DNA of 64,000 bases, taken from contig OV277857.1 of the NCBI GenBank assembly GCA_922989275.2, positions 6,696,001 to 6,760,000 of the forward strand, in the 5' to 3' direction. This stretch comes from Gari tellinella. Its lineage: Eukaryota > Mollusca > Bivalvia > Cardiida > Psammobiidae. Below, one piece after another: positions 21,184 to 32,369 of this stretch (positions within the stretch are counted from its first letter, which is position 1; every line of letters begins with the position of its first letter). The translations under genes and the position numbers were made by a program. Under the pieces are notes generated by a model. That model worked only from the letters and a program-made list of their open reading frames with translations. It did no database searches and had not been told where the DNA came from.

Positions 21184-22778
21184 GGGCCCGTCACACCATA
21201 ACGTTCTGGCCAACGTTCTCTGCGCGTTTCAATCGTTCAATTTTGGAGCGTTCTAGAATGAAGATGACACTTCTGACGTTTGATTAACGTGTACCTAACG
21301 TGTGACAAGCGTGTTTGTAACGCACGAGAAGCTTGTAACAGCGACCAAGTAAGATACCCCCGAAAACCATTAGCGTGTGCTAACGTGCCACCGGCGAGCG
21401 ACGAACGATTTGCTAACGTTAGACGAGCGTGTTGAGCGTTCGACTAACGGTTGACTAACGTGTGACCAACGACAGCATGACGTTTTGCTGGCGTGTGATT
21501 TTTACGATCGAACGGGTTACAAAACGCTGGGAATTTCGAAGTGAATTCAGTTGTTCTTGTGAGTTTGATCAGTCAGAATCATGCCACCAAGACGCAAAAA
21601 AGGTGTGAAGGTGACTTCTGCTAATAGCGATGCAGGTAAGAAGAAGCCTCCTTCACTAGCAATGTCTTCTGACGAAGAAGAACACCATGAGGAAGAGCAC
21701 TTCCTAGAAGTAATTGACCATGTGACACCCCCTGAAGACCCTAAACACCCTGAAACCCCCAATGATGACGGTCCGACCATTGCAAAGAGAGGGAAGAAGC
21801 AGAGAAATGATTGTAAGATCGTGGACCGGGCGATGGAGGATAGTCTGGTCGAGTTTGTCAGCATACTTAGATCCAGAGGCCAAATGTCGCAGTGTCATCG
21901 CCAGTTTCAGGCTATGTTCGAGGGGCTATCGGTAAAAGTATGTTGCTTTGTCAGTCTGCCCCTGACACGTCCAAAGAGTTCATCAAACATTTCCGGTGGC
22001 ATGCGCATGGAGATGGTGAAGGTACTGAGATCTTCTTGGCGAATCTTCAACCATGAGTTGGTCGTACAGACTAAACTCTTGACGCCTTAACATCCAGCAC
22101 TGTCGGGGTCTTTTTCTCTGCGGGCGAGGTCCCTCAATGTGTTCAGCTATGTTCAAGTTCAGTACATCTACTTAATGCTAGTATATAGCAACTACATATA
22201 ACCTCCTTAGTCTTTCTGGATATCTACGGTAGTCCAAAATCAAATGAACCTTGCTTACAACACATTAGTTTATATACCAATATACATGGACGTTCGGTAA
22301 ACGTTCGAATAACGCTCAATAGACGCCAACAGACGTTCGTTTGACTTTAGTCACACGCTGCAAACGCTAGGGGACCGTTCAGCTGTCGTTGACAGGTCGC
22401 CAGTGAGTCGTTCACTGCAAAGCAAACGATTAGTAACAACCAAGTAACGCTACAGTAACGACTGACTAACGATAGCCGAACGCATGCAACGCTCAGTGAA
22501 CGTTAGTAAAACGTTCAACGAACGTTCTTAAACGATCTCCAGCGTTTAACACTAAACGTTCGAAGAACGCTGGTCTCAGAGAAAACTTTTGTGCATGTTC
22601 AAAACTTTGTTTTCGGACCAGCGTTCTCCGACGATTACCGACGATCACCGACGTTTACTAACGTTTACTAGCGTTCACACAACGCTCTTCTGGTGCTATC
22701 CCAGCGACCATGGGCGACTACCAACGTTTCCTCAATCGTCAGAGAACGCTGGCCAGAACGTTATGGTGTGACGGGCCC
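21184..22778 (+). mobile_element. 1.6-kb DNA transposon with AACG/CGTT-rich ends
   Basis: The ends are inverted repeats matching at about 38 of 39 positions: GGGCCCGTCACACCATAACG at the left, and the complement at the right. AT flanks each side, so the target duplication may be AT. About 350 bp inside the left end and 500 bp inside the right end are filled with AACG, CGTT and AACGTT units every 8-20 bases. One central ORF remains (21581-22090). The superfamily is not certain: the AT duplication would suit ISL2EU-type elements, but no transposase domain is visible. Confidence 0.85.
21581..22090 (+). CDS. Remnant ORF of the 1.6-kb transposon, unknown function
   Basis: A 169-codon frame begins MPPRRKKGVKV after AATC, an acceptable initiation context. 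Residues 1-25 are lysine/arginine-rich, like a nuclear localisation signal. Residues 28-70 are very acidic with DEEEHHEEEH and proline-rich PPEDPKHPETP. Residues 71-120 (KRGKKQRNDCK, DRAMEDSLVEFV) look like the start of a folded, perhaps DNA-binding, domain. The rest reads less like protein after about residue 117, where GGTAAAAG could be a splice donor or a frameshift lies. I considered a MADF/Myb-type transposon accessory protein, but key aromatic residues are not visible. No transposase catalytic motif is present. Confidence 0.5.
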   Translation: MPPRRKKGVKVTSANSDAGKKKPPSLAMSSDEEEHHEEEHFLEVIDHVTPPEDPKHPETPNDDGPTIAKRGKKQRNDCKIVDRAMEDSLVEFVSILRSRGQMSQCHRQFQAMFEGLSVKVCCFVSLPLTRPKSSSNISGGMRMEMVKVLRSSWRIFNHELVVQTKLLTP

Positions 22779-22839
22779 ATCAGCTGCATTCCAAATATTC
22801 AAGGTGGTGTGTTGTCAGCGCTAAAAATAGGTGGCTATA

Positions 22840-23116
22840 CTTAAAACAATTTCTCCATAGATACACATTTTACGCCTTACCGAAGCGACTTTTAGCTTAA
22901 TTTAACTTATTACTCCGCTGTAGAAAATAGTTCCAGTTTATACCCTCATTAACAATTACCATAACAAATATTTTATATAGCCTAACAGATGGTAGTTTAA
23001 ACCAGTCTGAAAGTAAAGCAGAATGTGCCTTAAGGCACATTCTGCTTTACTTTCAACCTGCTTTAAGTGATCACCTGCATTTAATGTTATAAACGGTTTT
23101 TTGGGTAAAGAGTTAA
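22840..23116. mobile_element. Family F MITE
   Basis: Contains ATTACTCCGCTGTAGAAAAT, the strong hairpin at about 22990-23070 (AAAGTAAAGCAGAATG, tip TGCCTTAAGGCA, complement), and a GGGTAAAGAGTTAA end. A second, partial hairpin arm follows at 23160-23205. Confidence 0.8.
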
Positions 23117-23353
23117 TTTATGACTCCACTGAAACAAATAAGATTATGTTTTCTATTCCATAGCAGATGGTCCAAGCTTAAAGCACGCTGAAAGTAAAGC
23201 AAACGTAAAAATGTAACAGAAAGTATTGTTTTGAAAAAAAATCATCATTGTGCATATACTGCTGTATGTTTTAACAAAAACAATCTATTCCATGCTAAAT
23301 TAAGTAATGCTATGCACCACCGAAATCAAACTCGACTTTAGAATTAAATATGA

Positions 23354-23560
23354 AGCAACACCTCTCTTGTAAAACTACTAAAACGAAGTCTTATTGAATG
23401 TTTAAAGACAGGCAACAACTTAAAAAAGGCGACAGTAAAACAGAAAGCTCATAAAGTACCTGTCTGGTTTACTGCCATCTTGTTTAAAACAATCACTTGT
23501 TGTAAACACCTAATAATGAAAATTAGTTTGTGATCCTAATAGAAAGGTTTTACCACAGTA
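23354..23560. mobile_element. Family E MITE, diverged
   Basis: AACACCTCTCTTGTAAAACT, GGCGACAGTAAAACAGAAAG, a weakened hairpin (CTCATAAAGTACCTGTC), and CTAATAGAAAGGTTTTACCA. The ends still pair. Confidence 0.7.
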
Positions 23561-23661
23561 TTAATATCCACCGTCAAACAGCACCAGCGCAAATAAAAGA
23601 CATTACACAAATAAAATTGACAAAACCGCATACTTCACTACATGTGTATATAGAACATCAA

Positions 23662-23843
23662 CTCAACCCTTATTCTGCTGTTATATCGTCTGCTTTGAAA
23701 TTGTCGTCTGCAAAATTTGTTAAATTTAGATTTATGAAGGTCTTAAGTTAAAAAACTTAAACACGACTGTCAAATTGTTTGAATCAAGATCAGACGCCGC
23801 GTGACGCGGCGTCTGATCTGGATCCAAACTGTTTGCAAAATAT
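23662..23843 (-). mobile_element. Family C-type MITE, one end
   Basis: CTCAACCCTTATTCTGCTG, two CGTCTGC motifs about 23 bases apart, then a perfect hairpin (about 23769-23838, tip CCGCGTGACGCGG). The far TTAA end is not visible. Confidence 0.7.
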
Positions 23844-23939
23844 AACTGTTTCTATGTCTGTATGATAACAACCAAACCGATATGTTATTACGCATGTATG
23901 TATTGTTACTCAATAAATAGGCGTATTTTTACATCTAAT

Positions 23940-24153
23940 GTATTCCGTTACTGAAGAAAATTGTTCCATTTTTATAAAGTTGTGAATATGTACCATACGA
24001 TATTTATTTATTATATCCTGGTAAACTGTAGCTTACAGTAGAAAACAAATGAATCAGAATACGTTGTATGTCGAACTCTGCTTAACCTCCAACCTGCTTT
24101 AAGTGGTCACAAATCTTCAGTACTATAAACAAGTTATGAGGTAAAGGGTTAAA
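23940..24153. mobile_element. Family F MITE with the hairpin lost
   Basis: TTCCGTTACTGAAGAAAATT and the right-hand CCTGCTTTAAGTGGTCAC, ending GAGGTAAAGGGTTAA, identify the family. The left stem arm is degraded, so no strong hairpin remains. Confidence 0.65.
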
Positions 24154-24554
24154 GCAACCAACAGATTAAAGCAAAATATACAATATGTATAAACATTCTT
24201 CAAGAGCCTTATGTTTTACTTGATGAAAGTATTCATATGCTTTGAATGTAGTACGACGTAACCGCGGAAATGTACAATTGTAGTCTATCTGAATGAACGG
24301 TGGTTGCATTGTAACCGCTGTTGATTATTTTTGTTAACCCCTTTAGTTTAGTACCTTTTATCTTATGATATTGTTTACTGTTACTGTTAACGTGTTCTTG
24401 CTGGAAGATTTTATAATATATAAATAAGGGTGAACTGAAACAGGGCAGCGTTTGTCCATAGAGAAGGGCAGTTAATAATACTATGACATAGCAGACATTG
24501 CAGACCCTGATGAGACGTCGACGTTTGATTTCCTTTGAGTTAGCAGATACAATA

Positions 24555-24801
24555 CTTAAACTTTTACTCTCTATGACGCCTTAAAGCGCGTTTGCAAACA
24601 TTTTGGGTCCTGATCAGACGCCGCATTACGCGGCGTCTGATCAGGACCCAAAATGTTTGACACTCTTATCGATATTTATTAAGTAGTTAACCTCAAATCT
24701 TACTTTAAAACGTGTCTTGCAGACAACAATACAGAAGCAAACGACAATAAAGCGGTGAAGGGGTAAACGTCTCCCGAATAACTTGATCATGAAAGGGTTA
24801 T
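24555..24801 (+). mobile_element. Family C MITE
   Basis: TTAAACTTTTACTCTCTATG, GCCTTAAAGCGCGTTTGCAA, the hairpin (about 24592-24660) whose long arms are almost perfectly paired (ACATTTTGGGTCCTGATC and complement), then GACACTCTTATC, TTGCAGACAACA, GAAGCAAACGAC, GGTGAAGGGGTAA and GATCATGAAAGGGTTA. Confidence 0.8.
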
Positions 24802-24887
24802 TTGGTTAATCATGAAGATTTACGGTCGCTTCAAAGTTAGTTATACATGTATGGAAGTACTGATGAAGTATATTCCACATATTGAAG

Positions 24888-24957
24888 CGACAAACAGTTT
24901 GGATCTTGATCAGACGCCGCGTCACGCGGCGTCTGATCAGGATCCAAACTGTTTAAT
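24888..24957. repeat. Solitary core hairpin, perfect arms
   Basis: ACAAACAGTTTGGATCTTGA, tip GACGCCGCGTCACGCGGCGT, then the complement ending AAACTGTTT. I find no B, C, D, I or A ends around it, though it lies only 90 bases from the preceding C copy. Confidence 0.75.
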
Positions 24958-25520
24958 AAGTCGCGGCTTAAAAGGATCAATATACATGTATTTGCAATGT
25001 CGAATGGGGTAAGCAATAACAGAGAAAGGGAAAACATAAAATATGAGCCAAGTGGCACTTCTTAAAAGAATTTTGCTGAGAGTTTATGAGTGTTTGAATG
25101 GGGAATGGGTAGAAAGGGCAAAGCAATTGCTCATGATGGTAAACATGAAAGAAAGTTGTCTATTGTTGATGATATAGTGTAAGGTACTTGTTAGTTGTTT
25201 TAAAAACAACTAACATGTATATAAGTTCTCCGAAGTACAGTTAACCGTGCTGTTTCGACTTGCCAAGCAGAAGACCTATGGGATGCATAAAGCTGGTTAG
25301 TTGTAGAACAGAAATCACATTCACAAACTGTCTGCTTTACCTTCATATTGCTTTAAGCTGAGTACTGTCTTAAACACCGATATTACAATGAGCGGTCATT
25401 ATAATAGATGTATTATACTGTACATGTATATAGTACGTTAAAATGTATCGTACTTTACGGAAGAGTATAAACAATAGGAAAGGATACATGTAAGAGGAGT
25501 ATTCAAAAATCCAAATGTTT

Positions 25521-25610
25521 ATGTCTGCATTAAACCCTATAGTGTTACTACTCATTAGAATTGCCTTGAAGAGACGATTCAATTGAGTAGTCACATCATA
25601 GGGTTTGGAG
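25521..25610. repeat. Foldback, AAACCCTAT family, copy 1
   Basis: TTAAACCCTATAGTGTTACT followed by an inverted counterpart AGTAGTCACATCATAGGGTT, with CTCATTAGAATT and GATTCAATTGAG nearer the centre. It is the same family as 37574-37652. Confidence 0.75.
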
Positions 25611-25878
25611 AGATTTTTGAGAGATTTTGGAAAAAAGGATTTACTCTCTTTTATCTTGCGCCCAGAAAGTTTATAGATTTGTACCACTTAACCTAGTTAA
25701 GCTTTTAGTGTATGTTTCAGCCTTTAAACCTTAATGTTACTAATACCCGACCTTTACAGAAAATATACCTATAGAGAGAATACTTGAACTATACAGACTG
25801 TATAGACCTTGATCAGCAGAGCCTTACACCAGAGCGTCTGGTAAGGGCTCATGTAGTGCTGGTCATTTTGAAACTCAA

Positions 25879-26031
25879 TCATCTGAGCTCGTGTTAGTAC
25901 GGACACACCCATATTTCAAAGTTAAAACGTGGCTTAGCCACGTTTTAAATTTGAAATACGGGTATGTTCGACTTAAGCGAGACCGATTTATCGAACTACG
26001 ACTTAATTAATAAGTATCGAGTTTCGACTGT
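25879..26031. mobile_element. Family G MITE, decayed
   Basis: The family G hairpin is clear: CCCATATTTCAAAGTTAAAA, CGTGGCTTAGCCACG and the complement to ATACGGGTATGTTCGAC. The left terminal repeat is replaced or mutated, the right is ATCGAGTTTCGACTG. Confidence 0.75.
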
Positions 26032-26210
26032 TTCTTGTAAAAATAAATCTAAATTATTACAAGACTTAGTGGCCTTGTTTAATTGAGAACTATAACATGT
26101 CATTTGAAGTTTGAGGGGTAATAGGTTAAAACATTGTAGAGAACGTATTCATCATAAGCAATATCGCACAGCGTTCAGTTTCTCTAATTTATACAACAGT
26201 AACAAAATGA

Positions 26211-26407
26211 TACAGTCGAACTTCGATATCTCGAAGTAGGTTTTGTCGAACATACCCATATTCCAAAGTTAAAACATGGCTAACCCACGTTTTAACTTTG
26301 AAATATGGGTATGTTCGACTTAACCGAGCAGGGAATAATTCAGTTGATATGTTACAATATCGGCTAGTTCGAGTTAAACAAGTTCTAGATATCGAAGTTC
26401 CACTGTA
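26211..26407. mobile_element. Family G MITE, complete
   Basis: TA-bounded, TACAGTCGAACTTCGATATC to GATATCGAAGTTCCACTGTA. The hairpin has CATACCCATATTCCAAAGTT and the complement around CATGGCTAACCCACG. These ends closely resemble Tigger/pogo terminal repeats of the CAGTCGAAC type. Confidence 0.9.
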
Positions 26408-26463
26408 AAAGTCGAATAGTTAGAAAGGTAACCGCTGTACAAACGAATACTTTATGCCCTAAT

Positions 26464-26696
26464 TACAGTAGAGAAGACATTATTATTTCCATGTCAACGC
26501 TTTTTAGATGCTAAAACATAACAAGAAAGTATGAAATCATATCAGACGCCGGATGACCCGTTGTATGGTCAAGCTCAAGCCTGTTTGCAACTAAGATTAA
26601 AATGCGTCTGCAAGCTATAGTTTTCTAGATTTTATTGCAAGTTGTTTGCGTTTCGCTTGAGTTGAAATTGATAAAATTAACAACATTTCCACTGTA
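26464..26696 (-). mobile_element. Family A MITE, old divergent copy
   Basis: TACAGTAGAGAAGACATTAT to AACATTTCCACTGTA with decayed internal blocks: a hairpin remnant at about 26530-26590 (ATCAGACGCCGGATGACCCG) and TTTGCGTTTCGCTTGAGTT. Confidence 0.7.
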
Positions 26697-27440
26697 ACAT
26701 TGATGTGCTTCTGAAACCAATCATTTCCTCCTATTCAATGTTTTCCATTATCATGTGTGGCTTTTAGAAGGCTTCCCTATGCAAGACTAATTTGTTTCCG
26801 GGGCCATACACGCCATTTCACTACTCTGTGTTTGTTTATTATGCGAGCATATTGGAACATGCATGTGAAATGTACATTTTGTGGTAGCATTATTATTTTC
26901 TATTGCATATGGTTACAAAATCAACCTTTTTATAAAGAAAATATGTTCTGAATCTACGCTGGAAGATCCCGCCAAATTTAACCCTTTCACTGCCAAAACC
27001 AACAACATTGTTTTTGTGAACACTGGATTAAATTACTTGACCATTCTTGTTATGCCGTAGTCGTCTTCGTATTTTGTAATCAAACTTTGAAATAAAAACA
27101 GTTTGCAAGCTGACAATGTTAGCACTGACTGACTGGCAGAGTAAACAGGTTAGTATCTGATATTGGCATATCATCTCCTACTATTAACCCATTAGGTAAC
27201 CATAGTTAGAAAAGTACCAAGATATACCCAAATGGCCGTTTATCCGACTGTACATTCACTCCCCTGATCATTGAACCACCTTGGCTCCTCTTTAAGCTGT
27301 TGTTACAATAAGACATGCATCATTAATTCTATTGTTGCATGTCAAATATCCAGTGATGATAGTACATGACAGCTGCATTGCGATAGAAACGTTATTTCTC
27401 TCTCAAAACATCAAGACGAGTTACATCGTAGTACTAGTAT

Positions 27441-27690
27441 TACAGTGGAGAATGTGTTATTCTTTCCCAATAAACGCGTTTACGCTAAAACTATTATTTG
27501 CAGTGTAAACAGTTTGGAGCCAGATCAGACGCCGGGTAACCCGACGTCTGATCAGGCTCCAAACATGTTGCCACCAAGATAAACATGAAATATCAGAATT
27601 GTCCTAAAGTTGTTCTTTTCTACGTTTTAGTGTTTTGCGTTTGCGTACGTTTGCGTTTAAACGGGAAAGAATAACAGATTCTCCACTGTA
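27441..27690 (+). mobile_element. Family A MITE, full length
   Basis: TA-bounded, TACAGTGGAGAATGTGTTAT to CAGATTCTCCACTGTA. Hairpin at about 27505-27572, tip CCGGGTAACCCGA. Confidence 0.9.
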
Positions 27691-27705
27691 ACACATTCAA
27701 CCCTA

Positions 27706-27945
27706 CTGTTTGTCTCTTTGAACTATATTGTTAAAATAAACCCTAAATACATGTAGTAAATTATAAATTTGACTTATTTTGAAATTGGAATTGTCCATTT
27801 AAGTGTCAGGGGTGAATGAGTTTAACCCATTTAATACTAGTGTCTACTAAAGTGGGCATTGATAAACAGTGTAGATCCCAATGAGACGCCGCGTTACGCA
27901 GCGTCTCATTAGGGTCTGCACTGTTTGCAGTATCATATTAAATGG
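27706..27945. mobile_element. Family I-type fragment and hairpin
   Basis: 27706-27817 reads as the reverse of the family I start (AATTGTCCATTTAAGTGTCA). It is followed by TTTAACCCATTTAATACTAG and a hairpin (27865-27930) AACAGTGTAGATCCCAATGA, tip GACGCCGCGTTACGCAGCGT, with arms that pair at almost every base. The right edge, ATATTAAATGG, mirrors CCATTTAATACT, so the hairpin plus these flanks forms a larger palindrome. Confidence 0.6.
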
Positions 27946-28255
27946 TTTTTTCTATATTGACAAACACTATTTGTTTTTTTTTTAGATCACCCTTGTACGA
28001 TATTCACAATAAATCTTTCCAGCAAGAATACAGGGCCAGTTTATAACAATATCAAGGTGTTATTGGGATAGCGGCTTTTGTTTCCGGTGTGTGTGGATTC
28101 TGATTGTTTAGGTAGTTTTCAAGTTTATTTACTAATATATAGCAACCTGGCTACTTTCAAAGGCTTTTGTGTCCACGCTATCTGCTATATCATACGATCT
28201 GATTGTTTGCAAATACAGATCAATCGTTGTATGGAACAAAATGTGTATACGTATA

Positions 28256-28509
28256 TAGAGCTCCCTCTCTACAGCAACATAAAATGGGAGACAAATACTG
28301 TGTGTGTTGTTCGGAGGGAGTTGTAATAGGGATGGGAAATTTATACCTTTAGAGTGCTAAATATGACTTGGCTTACATTTGCAAACAGCTTGAAAGCAGA
28401 TCAGACTCGACGGCGTATGATCTGAAGTCAAGCTGTTTGCCACTCGTCATTGTGTGTACTATCATACTATATTGTTTTGAGAGCCGTTATAGGGAGGGAG
28501 CACTTCTAC
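28256..28509 (+). mobile_element. Family D MITE, internally deleted
   Basis: GAGCTCCCTCTCTACAGCAA, AAATGGGAGACAAATAC, TTGTTCGGAGGGAGTTG, the hairpin (about 28380-28442, left arm shortened), then CACTCGTCATTGTG and a jump to GAGCCGTTATAGGGAGGGAG. About 100 bp of D is missing between. Confidence 0.75.
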
Positions 28510-28894
28510 AATATTAGTAAATGATATAGGAAAACTGACTCTCAGCCGTGAACAAATTCTAATCCGGAAAGTCATTTTCATATCCTTTTTCTGTTATTTA
28601 TTGTTTCGAGAGATGTAATTGATGTTGTTATGAAGTACTAGATATAACATCGTTGCTTTGTTATGTGTCAAACAGCAGATAACCCAATATGGAAAAGTGA
28701 TAATTTCAAACCATTTCAGATATTCTGACGAGCACATTCATTGTGTATGTTATCTAGCGTTCGAACCATATAATGTTTCCTTTGATCCTAAATCAGTTAC
28801 TGTGTTTCGAGTAGAATACTGTAAAACAGATATTGTTCGCGTCAAAAATATTTCGCGTAATGCGATTTTGTATAAATTTGCGACATCACGCAAT

Positions 28895-29010
28895 ATATCT
28901 AGCAGCCGTAAGCTTTAAGCAGACTGAAAGTAAAGCAGAATGTGCCTTAAGGCACATTCCGCTTTACGTTCAACCTGATTTAAGAAGGTACCTATAATCA
29001 AAACTAGAAA
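28895..29010. mobile_element. Family F MITE, hairpin portion
   Basis: AGCTTTAAGCAGACTGAAAG, the tip TGCCTTAAGGCA, and CGTTCAACCTGATTTAAG. The CCCTTT end is absent; AAAACTAGAAACG marks where the family normally continues. Confidence 0.7.
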
Positions 29011-29579
29011 CGCGAGGCAACACATTCGCGAATTAACGCGTAAATTTTACTCTCGCGAATAAAACCATTTTTAAAGTAGTGTCAGCTATCTAGCCTAATC
29101 AATTACATCGGACGGAATATGTTCGATATGTTATTTATATGCTACTGAAAACTATAACTCTCTACTATTTCAAACATATACTTATCTCAGTCTGTTTGAA
29201 TGCATTGCATTAGGTTGCATGCATGACGAAGCAAATATAACTAATCCGTGCCATTACAAAATCGGCATTGTTGCGTTGCAACATTATATAGACCGATTTT
29301 ATTGACTTGGCAGGGCGGAGTTTCGATGCGGACCATTGCATTTTAACTTTGGTGGCGCCAGCACGCTCTTTTATTATCAGAATTTACACAGGATAATACA
29401 CAGTGCATTATTATCAAATAACAAAGGTTAGTTAAACCAGTCTCATAAAGTATCAAGTGAAATACAACATACGATATCAACTGAATACATATGTCATATT
29501 TCATCAGTTTGTGGTATTGTCTACCAAAGAAATAGGTAGCAATGTACGCTCTCTAAATGTTTTCTCATAATGTATTTTG
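29011..29579. other. No recognised feature
   Basis: No family match. Contains TTAACGCGTAAATTTTACTC with CGCGAA units and a short GC-rich patch near 29310-29370 (GTGGCGCCAGCACG), but no gene is supported. Confidence 0.35.
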
Positions 29580-29741
29580 ATAAATACACATTACAAGTTG
29601 ACAGTGCGATACAGAGTGATGTATTTAGCTCGAGACGTTTTTGGCGGAAATAGCCGATCTCTAATCGGTTGTTTCCGCCAAAAACGTCGAGAGCTAAATG
29701 CAACACTCTGTAGCGCACTGTCAACTGGTGATGTGTTTATT
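29580..29741. repeat. About 160-bp foldback
   Basis: Two arms of about 75 bases: TAAATACACATTAC, GTTGACAGTGCG, TTTAGCTCGAGACGTTTTTG and GCGGAAA at the left are mirrored at the right. The tip is GCCGATCTCTAATCGG. Open frames on both strands here are translations of the two arms. Confidence 0.85.
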
Positions 29742-30310
29742 ATATGCCTTGAATACAGTCCAGAAACAACTAAATAGTTGTTTAAATCATTTTATATCCA
29801 AAATGTTTTAGTTATTTGAAGCAGAAAATAATTTTTTGCCTGCCACAAAGAATAACGCGGCACTTTTACATGGATGTAAATGACGTCACGTTAAATCGAA
29901 AGCGACGTCAGAGTAAAATCCAAAGTGGCTGATACAAGGTGGCTTATACAGACTCTTGTATTTTAATCGGCAGATACACGCTCGATATCATTCGAAGGCA
30001 TATAATAATCTCTCATACCAGTCACATAACTCTACCACTGTTTGTCAGCCGCAACAGAATTCTACCATGCTTAAGTAGTATTAGCCACAAAATCCAATCA
30101 TTCGGGCGGTTATCCCTTTCCCAAATGTTTGTTTCAATGTTTATGACACATGATGCATAACATGTTACTATATAGCCCGTTTCTAGTTTTGTAAAAAGAT
30201 GATATTGGAAGATTTTCCATATTTCCATGTAACTCCACAATGTATCATGCTTATTGTGAATGTACATGCAATTATTTGTCTTTTCGCTTTGTATGTGCAT
30301 TTATATAATT

Positions 30311-30391
30311 TCATGTGAAGCTCTTTTGAACGCACAAGTCCTGTGTAAATAGAGCGCTATATAAATTGTGTATAATAATAATAATAATTAT
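30311..30391 (+). mobile_element. SINE-like 3-prime tail with TAA-type repeat
   Basis: CATGTGAAGCTCTTTTGAAC, GCACAAGTCCTGTGTAAA, GAGCGCTATATAAAT and a TAATAATAA run match, in reverse, the arm-specific insertion at 56793-57000. The conserved tail plus microsatellite suggests a SINE end. The promoter-bearing head is not recognisable here. Confidence 0.55.
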
Positions 30392-30399
30392 TATTTCTT

Positions 30400-30600
30400 G
30401 AAGCAGGTTGAAATTAAAGCTGAATGCGCCTTAGGGCGCATTCTGCTTTACTTTCAACCTGCTTTAAGCTGACGACTGTTCGCATAAGGAACATATTTCT
30501 TATGATGAACGTGCATGACTGTATAAATTGGATCTATTTTCTTGAGTGGAGGGATAAATTAAAGGTGTTAAATGTATATCTATTGAGTAAAGGGTAATTA
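30400..30600. mobile_element. Family F MITE
   Basis: TTGAAGCAGGTTGAAATTAA, tip GCGCCTTAGGGCGC, TTTACTTTCAACCTGCTTTA, then ATGACTGTATAAATTGGA, GAGTGGAGGGATAAATTAAA and a GAGTAAAGGGTAATTA end. It starts right after the TAA repeat, and the left end is missing. Confidence 0.75.
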
Positions 30601-30727
30601 CATTTTGCTTTTTATTCAGTTTACTCTTGACATGCACATGTCATGTTGCAGAAAAGTTCGCAAAGATCTTCAACATGATAGAAGCACGAAACGTATTTTA
30701 TAAGGTTAAAATGCTTTTGTGTTGGCT

Positions 30728-30893
30728 ATAGGAATAAACAACATCTTTTTGACGTTCATGACGGTATGACTACATTAGCTTCGCAGGGGGTAAGTTTTGT
30801 AAACGCCCGAAGGGCGTTTTCAAATAAACTTACCCCTCGAAGCTAATGTAGTCATACCGTCATGAGCGGCAAAAAGATGTTGTTTATTCCTTA
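30728..30893. repeat. About 166-bp foldback
   Basis: Left arm AGGAATAAACAACATCTTTT, CATGACGGTATGACTACATT, AGCTTCG; right arm is its near-exact complement, ending GTTGTTTATTCCT. The tip is AAACGCCCGAAGGGCGTTT. Confidence 0.9.
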
Positions 30894-32057
30894 TATTTAT
30901 ATTTTTATTTTCTGTCATCCATTTAATGTGTAGTTTGACCAGATTTGTTTTCATGTATATGAATATATCATATACCGGCCAAATGGGTTTGATAGATGTA
31001 ATATCGATGTAATAGCCATTCCAGTTTCTAAATATGGTGTCAAAAGTAGTCCTTACTACATGTACTGTATTTACATGATAATTTCAGGGTTTTACGCAGT
31101 AAACTTTCTCGCTGTGCTTTAAGAACGCTCGTAAGAAACTAAAACAAAAATTTCAATCTGAATATCCATTATCAAAGCATATTTTAAACAATTAGGTGGC
31201 GCAAGTTTTTATACACGCTTTACACATAGCAACGCAAATAGCAACGCTGAAATGCGACTACACAGTCAGCGTGTACACACACCCGCGGCTATCCGTGGCA
31301 TATCCAATACACATAGGCTAGTTTCAATATGTCATAACGGAACATTACGTTACCAATTTAGTAAGTGTGAATGCATTATTTTGTGTTTGAGCGACTTTCC
31401 TATGTAATTCTGGTGAACAAGTTGTATGAACTTGTCAATTTCAAACCGTAATTGGAAGACAACTTGTCTAATCTATAAATAGAACACTCGGAGAAGGGAG
31501 AGAACGCGTACAGCTTTAATGACGGAGCGTAATATGATAACCTCCCTTAAAAACAGCATTTAATTTTTTTTTATCGCAATTTGATTTTAATTGAACTGTC
31601 TGCGACTTTAAATATGGGTTTCGAGATACCCAAACGGATAATCTAAAAGTAGATCTTAACTTGGTCGGTATCTCTCCGCCGTATGGAAGATTTTCTTCGC
31701 GGCGGAGACTCCGCCCTCTTTCTAACTGGCTGGAACCGGATTCGATTCGTAGGTTCATCGAGAATTGACCTGCATATTTTTAATACGATTACATAGAGAC
31801 TTTACAAGGTAAATGTAAATATAAATAGGTGAAGGGTCTTCCATACCAATGCTCATTTATCTTTATTTTCTGTATAAATCAATACATTACTATCTACTTA
31901 AAGTGGATAAAACATTTTATACATTGTTCTTAGCCAATGATCATATTATAATTTTCTGATTAAATAATTCTATCCTAAATGCTAACAGTTTTGATCAACA
32001 AAATGTGCCACTCTGATTGAAGCAATCTTTTAACATTTTGAGAAAAAACTTTGTCTC
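30894..32057. other. No recognised family; unassigned
   Basis: About 1.2 kb without the window's MITEs. A minus-strand open frame (31516-31758) includes a CpG-containing patch (CGCGGCGGAGACTCCGCC, a short palindrome near 31698-31715), but I recognise no protein. Confidence 0.35.
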
Positions 32058-32308
32058 TTAACCCTTTCGGCGCCAAACTAATCGTGAGTGTTTTACCCCT
32101 TCCTCTTTATTTTGTCGTCTGCTGCAATATTGTTGTTTGTTAGAATATTAAAACTGTAGATTTAATGTAGTATTGATAAAGAAACGTCGATACGAGTGTC
32201 AAACAGTTTGTAACCTGATCAGACGTCGCGTTACTAATAACATGTAAGTTGGCTCCAAACTGTTTGAAAAGTCGCCGTATGCAGCATTTGGCAATGAAAC
32301 ATTTAACG
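32058..32308 (-). mobile_element. Family C MITE with damaged hairpin
   Basis: TTAACCCTTTCGGCGCC, TTTTACCCCTTCC, TTGTCGTCTGCTGC, CGAGTGTCAAACAGTTTG and TGATCAGACGTCGCGTTAC, but the right arm is replaced by AATAACATGTAAGTTGGC. It ends near GCAATGAAACATTTAACGGG. Confidence 0.65.
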
Positions 32309-32369
32309 GGGAAATAAGATTTACAACCCTGTAACTAAAACCTCAGCCAACGAATTCAAATAAGTGTAA

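Noticed and set aside
21581..22090. MADF or Myb-like accessory protein of a Harbinger transposon
   Set aside because: The acidic/basic N-terminus would fit, but I cannot see the conserved aromatic and proline residues, and the termini do not match the usual Harbinger pattern. Left as unknown.
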